A stretch of DNA of 39,783 nt from Zoogloea dura (GCF_012927165.1 NZ_JABBGA010000034.1:1-39783), one strand, 5' to 3'. Counted from the stretch's first letter, positions 6,893 through 14,153 are shown. Numbers and translations are program-made. The notes: generated by a model not told the origin, from the letters alone.

Positions 6893-8284
6893 TCAGGCGT
6901 TGGCGAGCATCAGCTCGTGCCAGTGCAGCCACCAGTGCCACTGGGTGTCATCCTTGGTGAAGCCTTCATTGACAATGCCCGGACCCGGCCAGCCTTCCGG
7001 CGCTCCGGTGGCATAGACGGCCTGGTACTTGAGCGTGGATTTGCGGCCGCGGGCACCCTTGGCGGCAGTGGTCATGTGCGGCCAGGTGTCGGAGTCGTCC
7101 TGCTCGACCATCCCGGAGGTACCGAAGAGCTGGATGCTCTGGCGCAGCATCTTTTCCTTCAGCTCCTGCGGGGTGTCCTTCTCGGCCAGCACCCAATTAA
7201 CGAACTCCAGCTGGTCCGGCCCCTTGGGCACATAGGCGTGCAGCAGGGTCAGGCCAAGCACCGTGCCGTCGGACTGGGGAATGTACACAAAGGCAAACAG
7301 CACGTTGGGGAAGATGCCGCCCACCTGCGGCGGCATCGAGACCAGCACCTTCAACTGGTCTTCGCTCAGCTTGCGCTTCAGCTGGGGCACCATCTCGCGA
7401 GTCACACCCGGCGGCGGCAGGGCGTCCAGCTTCTGGTCAACGCTCAGCACATCCGGATCGAGGCCGGTCAGTTTGCGGATCTTGCGGCCCAGGTCGATGC
7501 AGCGCAGTGCGTGGCCGTGGGGTGAGCTGACTTCGACACCGATCATCTCGGGGCTCAGGTCGGCACCACCCTCCTGGCCGCTCTTGGCGTAGTTGCCCAC
7601 TTCACCGAGCCAGCGGTGCAGGGTCAGGGTGTGGAAACCATCGGCGGCGGACTGTTCGCCAGCAGTCTTCCAGTTGGCCCGGACGACGAAGCGCTGCGGC
7701 GGTCCAAGCACCTCAAGGCCCTTGTCGGAGCGCTGAAAAAGAATATCGAAATACCACTTGGCGTCACCGAGGAAGTCCTCGAACGACTCGCCCTCGTGAT
7801 CCCAGGTAGCGAAGATGAGGCCGCCGTAGAGGGTCACCCGGGCCTGTTCCAGGCTGAGTTCGGCCTTGCTCATCATCGTGCCGTGCATGCATTCCTTCTC
7901 CACCGGGGAGGCTAGGAAGTCACCGTTGGGACGGAAGGCCCAGCCGTGGTAGATGCACTTGTGGATCGGTGTATTACCCGCATCCACAGTGGAAATCTTC
8001 ATGCCCCGATGCGGGCACACGTTAAGGGAAACACTGATCTGGTCATTCTTGCCGCGAGCCACGATCACCGAATCCGACCCCATGTCACGCACGATGAAAT
8101 CGTTCTCGGCGGGGATTTCGGTTTCATGGCCAAGGAGCAGCCAGCTATGCCCGAAGACCCGCTGCATTTCCAGGTCGTAGATCTCATGGTCCGACAGGGC
8201 CCGCATCTGCACTTCGCGGGTGTCGACCTTGATCAGATCCTCGATTTTCGTGCCGTCGGACAGCACATTCCTTGTGGATGTCAA
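6893..8284 (-). CDS. ditA1: Rieske non-haem iron dioxygenase, alpha subunit
   Basis: The catalytic subunit (463 residues) of a ring-hydroxylating dioxygenase that makes a cis-dihydrodiol from an aromatic ring using O2 and ferredoxin electrons. The Rieske [2Fe-2S] ligands are Cys90-x-His92 and Cys110-x2-His113. The mononuclear iron site is His218 and His223 (DGFHTLTLH, bridging Asp215) plus a later aspartate in EQDDSDTW (about 396-397). The start is a TTG at 8282-8284, chosen because AAAGGAGAG lies at the right distance and no nearby in-frame ATG exists; a GTG six codons on is the alternative. The gene follows an FAH-family gene and precedes the beta subunit. The ditA1 name is by context: IclR, separate ferredoxin, extradiol enzyme and permease. 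Confidence 0.9.
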   Translation of the reverse strand: MTSTRNVLSDGTKIEDLIKVDTREVQMRALSDHEIYDLEMQRVFGHSWLLLGHETEIPAENDFIVRDMGSDSVIVARGKNDQISVSLNVCPHRGMKISTVDAGNTPIHKCIYHGWAFRPNGDFLASPVEKECMHGTMMSKAELSLEQARVTLYGGLIFATWDHEGESFEDFLGDAKWYFDILFQRSDKGLEVLGPPQRFVVRANWKTAGEQSAADGFHTLTLHRWLGEVGNYAKSGQEGGADLSPEMIGVEVSSPHGHALRCIDLGRKIRKLTGLDPDVLSVDQKLDALPPPGVTREMVPQLKRKLSEDQLKVLVSMPPQVGGIFPNVLFAFVYIPQSDGTVLGLTLLHAYVPKGPDQLEFVNWVLAEKDTPQELKEKMLRQSIQLFGTSGMVEQDDSDTWPHMTTAAKGARGRKSTLKYQAVYATGAPEGWPGPGIVNEGFTKDDTQWHWWLHWHELMLANA

Positions 8285-8353
8285 AGCTCTCTCCTTTGGG
8301 TTTGCTCGCTCGGGGAGCGAATGGGTTTATTGTTTTTTTGGCAGGTACTGCGC

Positions 8354-9346
8354 TTACGCCACAGGCTTCGTCATGCGGGTACGCAATAGGCCGATGCCGT
8401 CGATTTCCAGCTCGATCACGTCGTCGGGCTTGAGGAAGCGCAGTTGTTCTAGGCCACACCCGTTGCCCACCGTGCCCGAGCCCAGCACTTCGCCCGGGTA
8501 GAGAGTTTCTGAACGGGAGATGTGGGCAATCAGGTCCTCGAACTGCCAGCGCATGTCACGGGTGTTGCCACGGCCCCACTCCTCGCCATTCACGCGGGCG
8601 ATCATGTTCAGGTCGTAGGGGTCACCAATCTCGTCGGCGGTGACCAAGCAAGGCCCCATCACGTTGCCGGTGTCGAAATCCTTGCTCTTGGCGGGTCCGA
8701 GCATGCCGACCATCTCGATGGCCTGGGCATCGCGGGCACTCATGTCGTTGAAGATGGTGTAACCGAGGATGTAATCACGAGCCTTGTCGCGCGGAATGTC
8801 CCTGCCCTTCCTGCCGATGTAGCAGGCCAGCTCCAGCTCGAAGTCCATGGCCTTGCTGTACGACGGCCAGATCACGTCGTCATCGGGGCCGATCACGGCG
8901 AAGCGGTTGCCCTTGTAGTAGATGGGCTGCCGGTTGAAGGTGTCGACAACCCGGTCGTCGGCGCGGGTGTTCATGGCCTTGAACGCGGCTTCCGGGTCCG
9001 GCTCGCGGGCCACGCGCATGCGGCGGGCGGCGGCGAAGCTCTGGCGCAGGTGCAGCTCGAAACAGGAGCAGTCGCGGATCTGCGGCGGTGGCTGGATGGG
9101 GGCACACAGATGCACATCGGCGCGCGCCAGCACGGCACTCGCCGGGGTGCGCTGCACCAGGGCGCGCGCCGCATCGAGGGCGCCCTCCCCGGCTTCCACC
9201 AGCGCCAGCACACTGGTGAATTCCGGCCGGGAACGGCCATGGATGGCTTCGCTGGCGAGCTGCAGGTCGAGCACCAGCTGGTCTTTTTCGAGCAGGGCGC
9301 CGGCACGTTGAAAACCGCCGGCATCACGGTAGGTGACAAGTCTCAT
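8354..9346 (-). CDS. Fumarylacetoacetate hydrolase (FAH)-family enzyme, long form
   Basis: A 330-residue FAH-fold enzyme. The metal ligands are visible as MDFELELACYIG (the E-x-E pair) and IFNDMSARD (the Asp). The N-terminal domain (MRLVTYRDAGGFQRAG) and the KGNRFAVIGPDDDV region are those of the long FAH type rather than the 220-residue decarboxylase type. Family members cleave C-C bonds of beta-diketo acids, or hydrate or decarboxylate meta-cleavage products. In this cluster it may split a ring-fission product. A second FAH gene (15948-16838) directly follows the extradiol dioxygenase, and no alpha/beta-hydrolase of BphD type is present. It is 9 bases downstream of an SDR gene; ribosome site GGAGACCCC. 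Confidence 0.9.
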   Translation of the reverse strand: MRLVTYRDAGGFQRAGALLEKDQLVLDLQLASEAIHGRSRPEFTSVLALVEAGEGALDAARALVQRTPASAVLARADVHLCAPIQPPPQIRDCSCFELHLRQSFAAARRMRVAREPDPEAAFKAMNTRADDRVVDTFNRQPIYYKGNRFAVIGPDDDVIWPSYSKAMDFELELACYIGRKGRDIPRDKARDYILGYTIFNDMSARDAQAIEMVGMLGPAKSKDFDTGNVMGPCLVTADEIGDPYDLNMIARVNGEEWGRGNTRDMRWQFEDLIAHISRSETLYPGEVLGSGTVGNGCGLEQLRFLKPDDVIELEIDGIGLLRTRMTKPVA

Positions 9347-9355
9347 GGGGTCTCC

Positions 9356-10054
9356 TCAGACGCGGCCACAGACCGGAATCAATGCGCCGGTGACCGCCGA
9401 GGCGTCATCCGACAGCAGGAAGGCGATCACAGCCGCCAGCGCAGCGGCGCTGACCCAACGGGTGGCATCGGCATCGGGCATGTCGGCACGGTTGGTGGGC
9501 GTGTCGATGATGCTCGGCAGCACCGCATTGACGGTGACACCCTTGTCCTTGAGTTCTTCGGCAAGAGCTTCGGTGAGCCGCGCCACACCGGCCTTGGAAG
9601 CCGCATAGGCGCCCATGCCGGTGGCGGCCTTGCTGGCCGCCAGGGCGCCGACATTCACCAGGCGACCCGCACCCTTGGCCAGCAGATGCGGCAACACGGC
9701 CTGGGACGCCACCACCGCGGTGCGCAGGTTCATGCTGTACATGCGATCCCAGGATTCGATGCTGCCGGCCTCGACGGTTTCCCACACAAAGCCACCGGCC
9801 ACGTTAACCAGCGCATCAATGCCTCCGAGCTCCCCGGCGATACGGGAAAAGGCGGCGCCAGCCGACTCGGGGCTGCCCAGATCCACGCCGCCGAGGGCCA
9901 GGGCCACATCCGGCAAGGCCTGTGCCGGAACGGCGGAGCGGTCTACGAGGACGACGCGGGCACCCTCCTTCACCAGCTTCGCCGCCAGCGCACCGCCAAG
10001 GAAGCCGAAGCCTCCGGTAACAACGACAGTGCGGCCTGTGAGCGTTTGAGTCAT
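9356..10054 (-). CDS. Short-chain dehydrogenase/reductase, first gene of the oxygenase operon
   Basis: A 232-residue SDR. Cofactor motif TGGFGFLG (residues 13-20), a modified NVAGG in place of NNAG, and Tyr150-x3-Lys154 (YAASK). The usual active-site serine strand reads VNVGALAA, so the canonical Ser position is Ala or Gly, which may alter catalysis. The ATG at 10052-10054 has AAGGATC upstream; the longer open frame lies in the regulatory region and is rejected. It is the promoter-proximal gene of the minus-strand operon running to 2861 and diverges from the DUF35 gene across a large inverted repeat. It could be a dihydrodiol or hydroxy-terpenoid dehydrogenase, comparable to ditG or ditI by context only. 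Confidence 0.85.
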   Translation of the reverse strand: MTQTLTGRTVVVTGGFGFLGGALAAKLVKEGARVVLVDRSAVPAQALPDVALALGGVDLGSPESAGAAFSRIAGELGGIDALVNVAGGFVWETVEAGSIESWDRMYSMNLRTAVVASQAVLPHLLAKGAGRLVNVGALAASKAATGMGAYAASKAGVARLTEALAEELKDKGVTVNAVLPSIIDTPTNRADMPDADATRWVSAAALAAVIAFLLSDDASAVTGALIPVCGRV

Positions 10055-10130
10055 GGTCGATCCTTGATGTGGCGTTGCAGGGGAAACGGTCCGAAACATC
10101 TTTTGAGAGCGGACCTGACGTGAAAACTTT

Positions 10131-10194
10131 AGACAGATTTTTGTTATCTGTCTATATGTGGATGCTAGAATTAAATTCCGAAGACAGATAACAA
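10131..10194. promoter_or_regulatory. Divergent operator with three AGACAGAT half-sites
   Basis: TTGTTATCTGTCT (10141-10153) is the exact reverse complement of AGACAGATAACAA (10182-10194), giving a 13-bp perfect inverted repeat with a 28-base centre. A third half-site, AGACAGAT at 10131-10138, pairs with ATCTGTCT at 10146-10153 across 7 bases. A TAGAAT element (10166-10171) in the centre is a likely -10 box for the plus-strand gene. The block lies between the minus operon (SDR to cytochrome c) and the plus operon (DUF35 to Cache protein), so one regulator could control both. Which regulator is unknown. Confidence 0.7.
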
Positions 10195-10214
10195 CGCCCC
10201 GGAGACCAAGGACC

Positions 10215-10613
10215 ATGGCCCGCAAACTCCCCGCACTGAACCCTGACAACTCGGCCTTCTGGCAGGGTGGCGCAGAGGGCACGCTGAACATGCACCACTG
10301 TCAGGGCTGCCAGCGCTACTTCCACCCGCCGGCACCGATCTGCCCGCGCTGCCTGAGCCAGGACGTGGGGCCGCGCCCGGTGAGCGGCCGCGGCAAGGTG
10401 CTCAGTTACACCATCAACCACCAGCGCTGGAACGCCGACGTCGAGATGCCCTATGTAGTGGCCATCATCGAGCTGGCCGACCAGCCGGGCCTGCGTCTGG
10501 TCAGCAACATCGTCGGCATGCCGGTGGATGAGGTGCACATCGACATGCCCGTGCGGGTCACCTTCAGCCAGGTCGAGGATGTCTGGCTGCCATTTTTTGA
10601 GAGGGAGGCATGA
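10215..10613 (+). CDS. DUF35 / Zn-ribbon OB-fold acyl-CoA-associated protein
   Basis: A 132-residue DUF35 protein. The rubredoxin-like zinc ribbon uses Cys29, Cys32, Cys43 and Cys46 (HCQGCQRYFHPPAPICPRC) and is followed by an OB-fold that in known cases binds acyl-CoA. DUF35 proteins partner thiolase-like proteins. In steroid side-chain degradation the Ltp2/ChsH2-DUF35 complex forms a retro-aldolase. The ATG at 10215 follows GGAGACCAAGG. The stop overlaps the start of the next gene (ATGA at 10610-10613), so the DUF35 and thiolase-like proteins are almost certainly coupled and form a complex. This is the first gene of the plus operon leaving the divergent promoter. Confidence 0.88.
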   Translation: MARKLPALNPDNSAFWQGGAEGTLNMHHCQGCQRYFHPPAPICPRCLSQDVGPRPVSGRGKVLSYTINHQRWNADVEMPYVVAIIELADQPGLRLVSNIVGMPVDEVHIDMPVRVTFSQVEDVWLPFFEREA

Positions 10614-11803
10614 TGTTCGACCGCCTGTTTGAGAAGGATGTGGCCATCAGCGGTATCGGCCAGTCCGAGGTTGGCCGCCCATCCGGCCTGTCGGCCATGC
10701 AGCTGACCCTCGACGCAGCCCTGGAAGCCATTGCCGACGCCGGCCTGAGCCGCGACGATATCGACGGTGTAGCCTGCTGGCCCGGTGACAACAACAATGG
10801 CGATGCCTTTTCGCCAGTCGGCCCGAACGCGCTGATCAGCACCCTCGGGCTCAAGGTGAACTGGTTCGGTGGCGGCTACGAAGGCCCGGGTCCGCTGGCT
10901 GGCGTGATCAACGGTGCCATGGCGATTGCCAGCGGTCTGTGCAAGCACGTGCTGGTGTTCCGCACCATCACCGAAGCCAGCAGACGCCTTACTGACAAGA
11001 CCGCCAGCGCCCTGACCAACAAGACCATCGGCCGCGACAGCAGCTTTTTCTGGCAGTGGTACACACCCTTCAATGTGCTGTCGGGCATCAACCTGATGGC
11101 CATGTACGCGCAGCGCCATTTTCACGAGTACGGCACGCGCCCCGAGCAGTTGGCCCAGATCGCCATGACCTGCCGCGCCAACGCCGCCCTCAACCCGAAG
11201 GCGGTGTACCGCACACCCATGAGCCTCGACGACTATATGAGCTCGCGGATGATCTCGACGCCGCTGCGCATGCTCGACTGCGACGTACATTGCGATGCGT
11301 CGACGGCCATCGTGCTGTCACGCATTGATGCCGCCCGGGGTGGCCCGAACCCGCCGATTCGCCTGGAAGCCATCGGCGCGGCCCTGCACCAGCCGTGGTC
11401 GTGGGACCAGATCGACCTGACCGCAATGGTCACCGGCGAAGTGGCCCGCATGATGTGGTCACGCACCGACCTGAAGCCTTCCGACCTGGGCTCAGCGCAG
11501 CTCTATGACGGCTTCTCGATCCTGACGATGATCTGGCTCGAAGCCCTCGGCCTGTGCCCCCTCGGCGAGGGCGGACGCTTTATCGAGGGTGGTCACAACA
11601 TTGCCCGCGACGGGGTGATCCCCATCAACACCAACGGCGGCCAGTTGTCCGGCGGTCGTACCCACGGGCTGGGTTACGTTCATGAAGCCTGCACCCAGCT
11701 GTGGGGTCGGGCGGGCGAGCGTCAGCTCAAGGCACACCGCGCGTCGGTGGTCGCCGCCGGCGGTGGCCCGCTGGGCGGCAGCGTATTGCTGGTCCGGGAA
11801 TGA
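10610..11803 (+). CDS. ditF: SCP2-thiolase-like protein lacking thiolase cysteines (DitF-like; likely aldolase)
   Basis: A 397-residue thiolase-fold protein of the sterol-carrier-protein-x branch (VAISGIGQSEVGRPSG at the N-terminus). The region that should carry the nucleophilic Cys (YEGPGPLAGVINGAMAIASG) has none. The C-terminal C-x-G motif is replaced by AAGGGPLGG. Retained are QLYDGFS and the GGRTHGLGYVHEA histidine region. Loss of both cysteines argues against thiolysis and for a retro-aldolase such as Ltp2, in complex with the coupled DUF35 protein. Ribosome site GAGGGAGG; ATG at 10610 or 10613. The dit cluster includes ditF with thiolase/SCP-x similarity; the symbol is by resemblance. 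Confidence 0.82.
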   Translation: MMFDRLFEKDVAISGIGQSEVGRPSGLSAMQLTLDAALEAIADAGLSRDDIDGVACWPGDNNNGDAFSPVGPNALISTLGLKVNWFGGGYEGPGPLAGVINGAMAIASGLCKHVLVFRTITEASRRLTDKTASALTNKTIGRDSSFFWQWYTPFNVLSGINLMAMYAQRHFHEYGTRPEQLAQIAMTCRANAALNPKAVYRTPMSLDDYMSSRMISTPLRMLDCDVHCDASTAIVLSRIDAARGGPNPPIRLEAIGAALHQPWSWDQIDLTAMVTGEVARMMWSRTDLKPSDLGSAQLYDGFSILTMIWLEALGLCPLGEGGRFIEGGHNIARDGVIPINTNGGQLSGGRTHGLGYVHEACTQLWGRAGERQLKAHRASVVAAGGGPLGGSVLLVRE

Positions 11804-11838
11804 AGGTCGACACCACCCCCGCCATAAAAGGAATTCCC

Positions 11839-12696
11839 ATGAAAAAGATCCTTGCCCGCCTCATAGTGCTGCTTGGCTGCACGATCCTGCTGCCGGCCCG
11901 CGCAGAACCGCCCATCGCCACCCGCACCGAAATCGATGCCGGGCGCGCCCAGGTGCTGCTCGGCCAGGCTGTCGAGCATTACCGCGCAGTCGGTGACACA
12001 GCCCTGGCCGAATTCGGCCGCCAGGGGCGCTTCATCGACAAGGAACTCTATGTTTACGTGCTCGCCAGCGACGGCACCATGCTCACCAGCGGCGGCTCCT
12101 CGGCTTCGCTGATCGGCCGCAACGTCAGTGCCATGCGCGATGTGGCCGGCAAGCCCTTCTTTGCCGAAATGCTCGAAATCGCCAAGACCCGCGGCAGCGG
12201 GCACGTGGAATACCGCTGGCTGAATTGGGTGGACAACACCGTGCAGCGCAAGCAGGCCTACTTCGAGCGAGTGAATGAGCGCGTATTGGCCGTGGGCTAC
12301 TACCTGCCCCGCACCAGCCCGGCCCAAGCCAAAGCCTTCCTCGAGCAGGCGGCAACAGCCATGCGCGCAGCGCCCGACGAAGCCATCAAGGAGTTCAACA
12401 AGCTTGGGGGACGCTTTGTTCAGGACGACCTCTACGTATTCGTGATCGACATGAAATCCGGCCACTTCGTCGCTCACGGTGTGCAGCCACGCCTGATAGG
12501 CACCGACGGGCTGGAACTGAAGGACGCCACCGGCCAGCCCATCATCCGCAACATCCTGAAAATGGCCCAGACACGTAAACAAGGCGAACTCGACTACCTG
12601 TGGCCCAACCCGGTCACCAAGAAGAGTGAAGCAAAACGTACCCTCTTCCAGGTCGTCGGCAGCCACGTTGTCGCCGTGGGCTACTACCACCAGTAG
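11839..12696 (+). CDS. Secreted tandem Cache-domain protein
   Basis: A 285-residue protein with a signal peptide (MKKILARLIVLLGC, cleavage near ARA-E) and two homologous extracellular Cache-type sensor domains, about residues 35-155 and 158-285. The repeats are visible in paired motifs: GRFIDKELYVYVLASDG with GRFVQDDLYVFVIDMKSG, LIGRNV with LIGTDG, and VLAVGYYLPR with VVAVGYYHQ. There is no transmembrane or output domain, so it is a free periplasmic ligand binder, not a chemoreceptor. The start has AAAAGGA 8 bases upstream. It is the last gene of the DUF35/thiolase operon and is followed by a clear terminator. It could capture a pathway compound for transport or sensing; the ligand is unknown. 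Confidence 0.82.
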   Translation: MKKILARLIVLLGCTILLPARAEPPIATRTEIDAGRAQVLLGQAVEHYRAVGDTALAEFGRQGRFIDKELYVYVLASDGTMLTSGGSSASLIGRNVSAMRDVAGKPFFAEMLEIAKTRGSGHVEYRWLNWVDNTVQRKQAYFERVNERVLAVGYYLPRTSPAQAKAFLEQAATAMRAAPDEAIKEFNKLGGRFVQDDLYVFVIDMKSGHFVAHGVQPRLIGTDGLELKDATGQPIIRNILKMAQTRKQGELDYLWPNPVTKKSEAKRTLFQVVGSHVVAVGYYHQ

Positions 12697-12737
12697 CGTT
12701 CCCCACCTCCCTCGGCCCGAGACAAAACGGGCTTTTT

Positions 12738-12765
12738 TGACCCGCTTCGGCGGGTTTCTTTTTTT
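12738..12765 (+). terminator. Rho-independent terminator after the Cache gene
   Basis: Stem ACCCGC / GCGGGT with a TTCG tetraloop (12740-12755), followed by TTTCTTTTTTT. It lies 43 bases past the Cache-protein stop and ends the DUF35/thiolase/Cache operon before the IclR regulator. Confidence 0.85.
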
Positions 12766-12784
12766 CCTGCCGTTCACGGGGAAA

Positions 12785-12821
12785 ATTCTTCCTGCGAGAA
12801 TTTTAATTCTCCATATAGAAT
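12785..12821. promoter_or_regulatory. Array of alternating ATTCT/AGAAT half-sites upstream of the IclR gene
   Basis: Half-sites alternate as ATTCT (12785), AGAAT (12797), ATTCT (12806) and AGAAT (12817). They form two palindromes, with centres about 20 bases apart, that share a 16-bp palindrome in the middle (GAGAATTTTAATTCTC at 12796-12811). The last AGAAT is part of TATAGAAT, a possible -10 box for the gene starting at 12870. Two dyads two helical turns apart fit a dimer-of-dimers binding mode, as for IclR regulators. Binding by the adjacent IclR protein is inferred. Confidence 0.6.
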
Positions 12822-12869
12822 GACGGCTCTGATTTAACATCTCCAACTCTGCTCGCCCAGTCCGGCCCC

Positions 12870-13703
12870 ATGAAAACAGACCTGAACGACAACAGCGCTG
12901 ACAATTTTTTTGCGGACGATGACGGGAGCAGTCAGGAAGGTGGCAACCGCGGTGGTAACGGTGTGATGGTCAAGCCCATCATCAACGCCATCCGCATTCT
13001 GCGTCACCTGACCGAAACCGCCACGCCTGAACGGGCGGCGGACCTGGCGCGGCTGCTGTCGATCAACCCGAGCACCTGCTTCAACATCCTGCGCACGCTG
13101 GTGGCAGAGGAGATTGTCGAATTCGATCGTCGCGCCAAGACCTATTCGGCTGGCCTGGGCCTGGCCAAGCTGGTCGGCAACATGGTAACCGAAGGCCAGC
13201 GCCTGGAAGCCGCACGGCCGCTGATGCAGGAGTTCGCAGCGCGCTTCGGTGTGACCGTCACCCTTTGGCGGCGCATGGGCACCGACCGCATCGTGCTGGT
13301 CAGCTCGGAAACCAGTCCGGCCGACCTGCGCATCGACATGGCCGCCGGGCAGCGCCTGCCGATGCTGATGGGTGCCAGCGGGCGCCTGTTTGCGTCCCGG
13401 CTCGACCTCAGCGATACAGAGATCCGCGCCGTATTCGACAAGATCCGCTGGGCCCGCCCCCTCAGCTTCGAGACTTACCTGCAGGAAGTCGAGCAATGCC
13501 GCCAGCAGGGCTGGTCAGTGGATGACGGTTACTTTTCGGCCGGCATCATGGTCATCGCCGCGCCGGTGTGCGACCGCAACGAGAACATCGCCTACACGGT
13601 TTCGGCGGTGATGTTCCGCGGCCAATACGATGAGGCCGGCGTCGAGATCGTCGGCCAGGCCATTCGTGAGCTGGGCCAGAAGCTCAGTACGATGCTCTTC
13701 TGA
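12870..13703 (+). CDS. ditR: IclR-family transcriptional regulator (DitR-like)
   Basis: A 277-residue regulator with an N-terminal winged helix-turn-helix (about residues 35-95; INAIRILRHLTE, ADLARLLSINPSTCFNILRTL) and a C-terminal IclR effector domain (LRIDMAAGQRLPMLMGASGR, SVDDGYFSAGIMVIAAPV). A polar 30-residue N-terminal tail precedes the DNA-binding domain. It lies immediately upstream, on the same strand, of the [3Fe-4S]-type ferredoxin gene. In P. abietaniphila DitR is an IclR-type, inducer-dependent activator of ditA3, which is the basis for the name. Palindromic half-sites upstream suggest autoregulation. The ligand would be a diterpenoid if the cluster assignment holds. Confidence 0.88.
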   Translation: MKTDLNDNSADNFFADDDGSSQEGGNRGGNGVMVKPIINAIRILRHLTETATPERAADLARLLSINPSTCFNILRTLVAEEIVEFDRRAKTYSAGLGLAKLVGNMVTEGQRLEAARPLMQEFAARFGVTVTLWRRMGTDRIVLVSSETSPADLRIDMAAGQRLPMLMGASGRLFASRLDLSDTEIRAVFDKIRWARPLSFETYLQEVEQCRQQGWSVDDGYFSAGIMVIAAPVCDRNENIAYTVSAVMFRGQYDEAGVEIVGQAIRELGQKLSTMLF

Positions 13704-13704
13704 A

Positions 13705-13739
13705 CGACGCCTCCCTGGCCCTTGGGAGACGCCGTTTTT
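13705..13739 (+). terminator. Probable terminator after the IclR gene
   Basis: An imperfect hairpin (CTCCC 13711-13715 with GGGAG 13724-13728, extended by short pairings with mismatches) is followed by TTTTT at 13735-13739. It starts just after the IclR stop codon and separates that gene from the promoter of the ferredoxin operon. Confidence 0.5.
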
Positions 13740-13742
13740 AGC

Positions 13743-13781
13743 TCACTAAATAGTGACACTTTTTTGTTTTCTGTGCATAAT
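13743..13781 (+). promoter_or_regulatory. Promoter of the ferredoxin operon with overlapping palindromic operator
   Basis: GTGACA (13753-13758), 17 bases, CATAAT (13776-13781) is a good sigma-70 match, placing the transcript start near 13788. A perfect palindrome, TCACTA-AA-TAGTGA (13743-13756), covers the -35 box. A protein bound there would either block polymerase or, if it is an activator of IclR type, contact it from the -35 side. The motif differs from the array upstream of the IclR gene. Confidence 0.65.
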
Positions 13782-13825
13782 CGTTGCAGCAGCTTGGTGC
13801 TGCGTTCGACTGTGAGGAGACAAAA

Positions 13826-14062
13826 ATGAACAACCCTGAAAATGCCGAAAAGGCACTGCATCGTGTCACGGCAGAGCGCAGCAAGTGCTGCGGTTACGGC
13901 CTGTGCGCCGCCATTTGCCCGGAAGTCTACAAGCTCGATGCGGACGGCTTGGTCTATCTGGACAGCGAATTCGTCCCGGCCGGTTTCGAGGAAGCTGCTA
14001 TTGAAGGCGCTGCCGCCTGCCCGGCCGAAGCCCTGATCGTCGAAGCCCCTAGCGGCACCTGA
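13826..14062 (+). CDS. ditA3: P450-type [3Fe-4S]/[4Fe-4S] ferredoxin (DitA3-like)
   Basis: A 78-residue single-cluster ferredoxin. The cluster pattern is C21-x2-Y24-x2-C27-x3-C31-P and a later C-P (AACPAEAL), i.e. the C-x2-X-x2-C-x3-C-xn-C-P class where the X position is Tyr. A non-Cys residue at X favours a [3Fe-4S] cluster. Such ferredoxins usually serve P450s. The ditA3 ferredoxin of the abietane dioxygenase is a known unusual case of this non-plant type serving a Rieske oxygenase. The ATG at 13826 has GAGGAG upstream. It is the first gene of the plus operon with SDR, extradiol and FAH genes, so a role in ring hydroxylation is likely. Confidence 0.88.
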   Translation: MNNPENAEKALHRVTAERSKCCGYGLCAAICPEVYKLDADGLVYLDSEFVPAGFEEAAIEGAAACPAEALIVEAPSGT

Positions 14063-14153
14063 CATTCCCTTAAATCCATCGCCAACTGCAGGCCCGGCAT
14101 CGTCTGGGTCCGCAGGCGCAGTCACGCGCTGGCATCGCTTCAGGGGGCATCCC

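Noticed and set aside
8522-10123. A 533-codon plus-strand open frame
   Set aside because: It is antisense to two well-supported genes (FAH-family and SDR) and crosses their boundary; the translation is low-complexity and unlike any family.
10158-10214. An upstream ATG at 10158 as the start of the DUF35 protein
   Set aside because: It lies inside the divergent operator and before the second half-site; the ATG at 10215 has a proper ribosome site and starts the conserved part.
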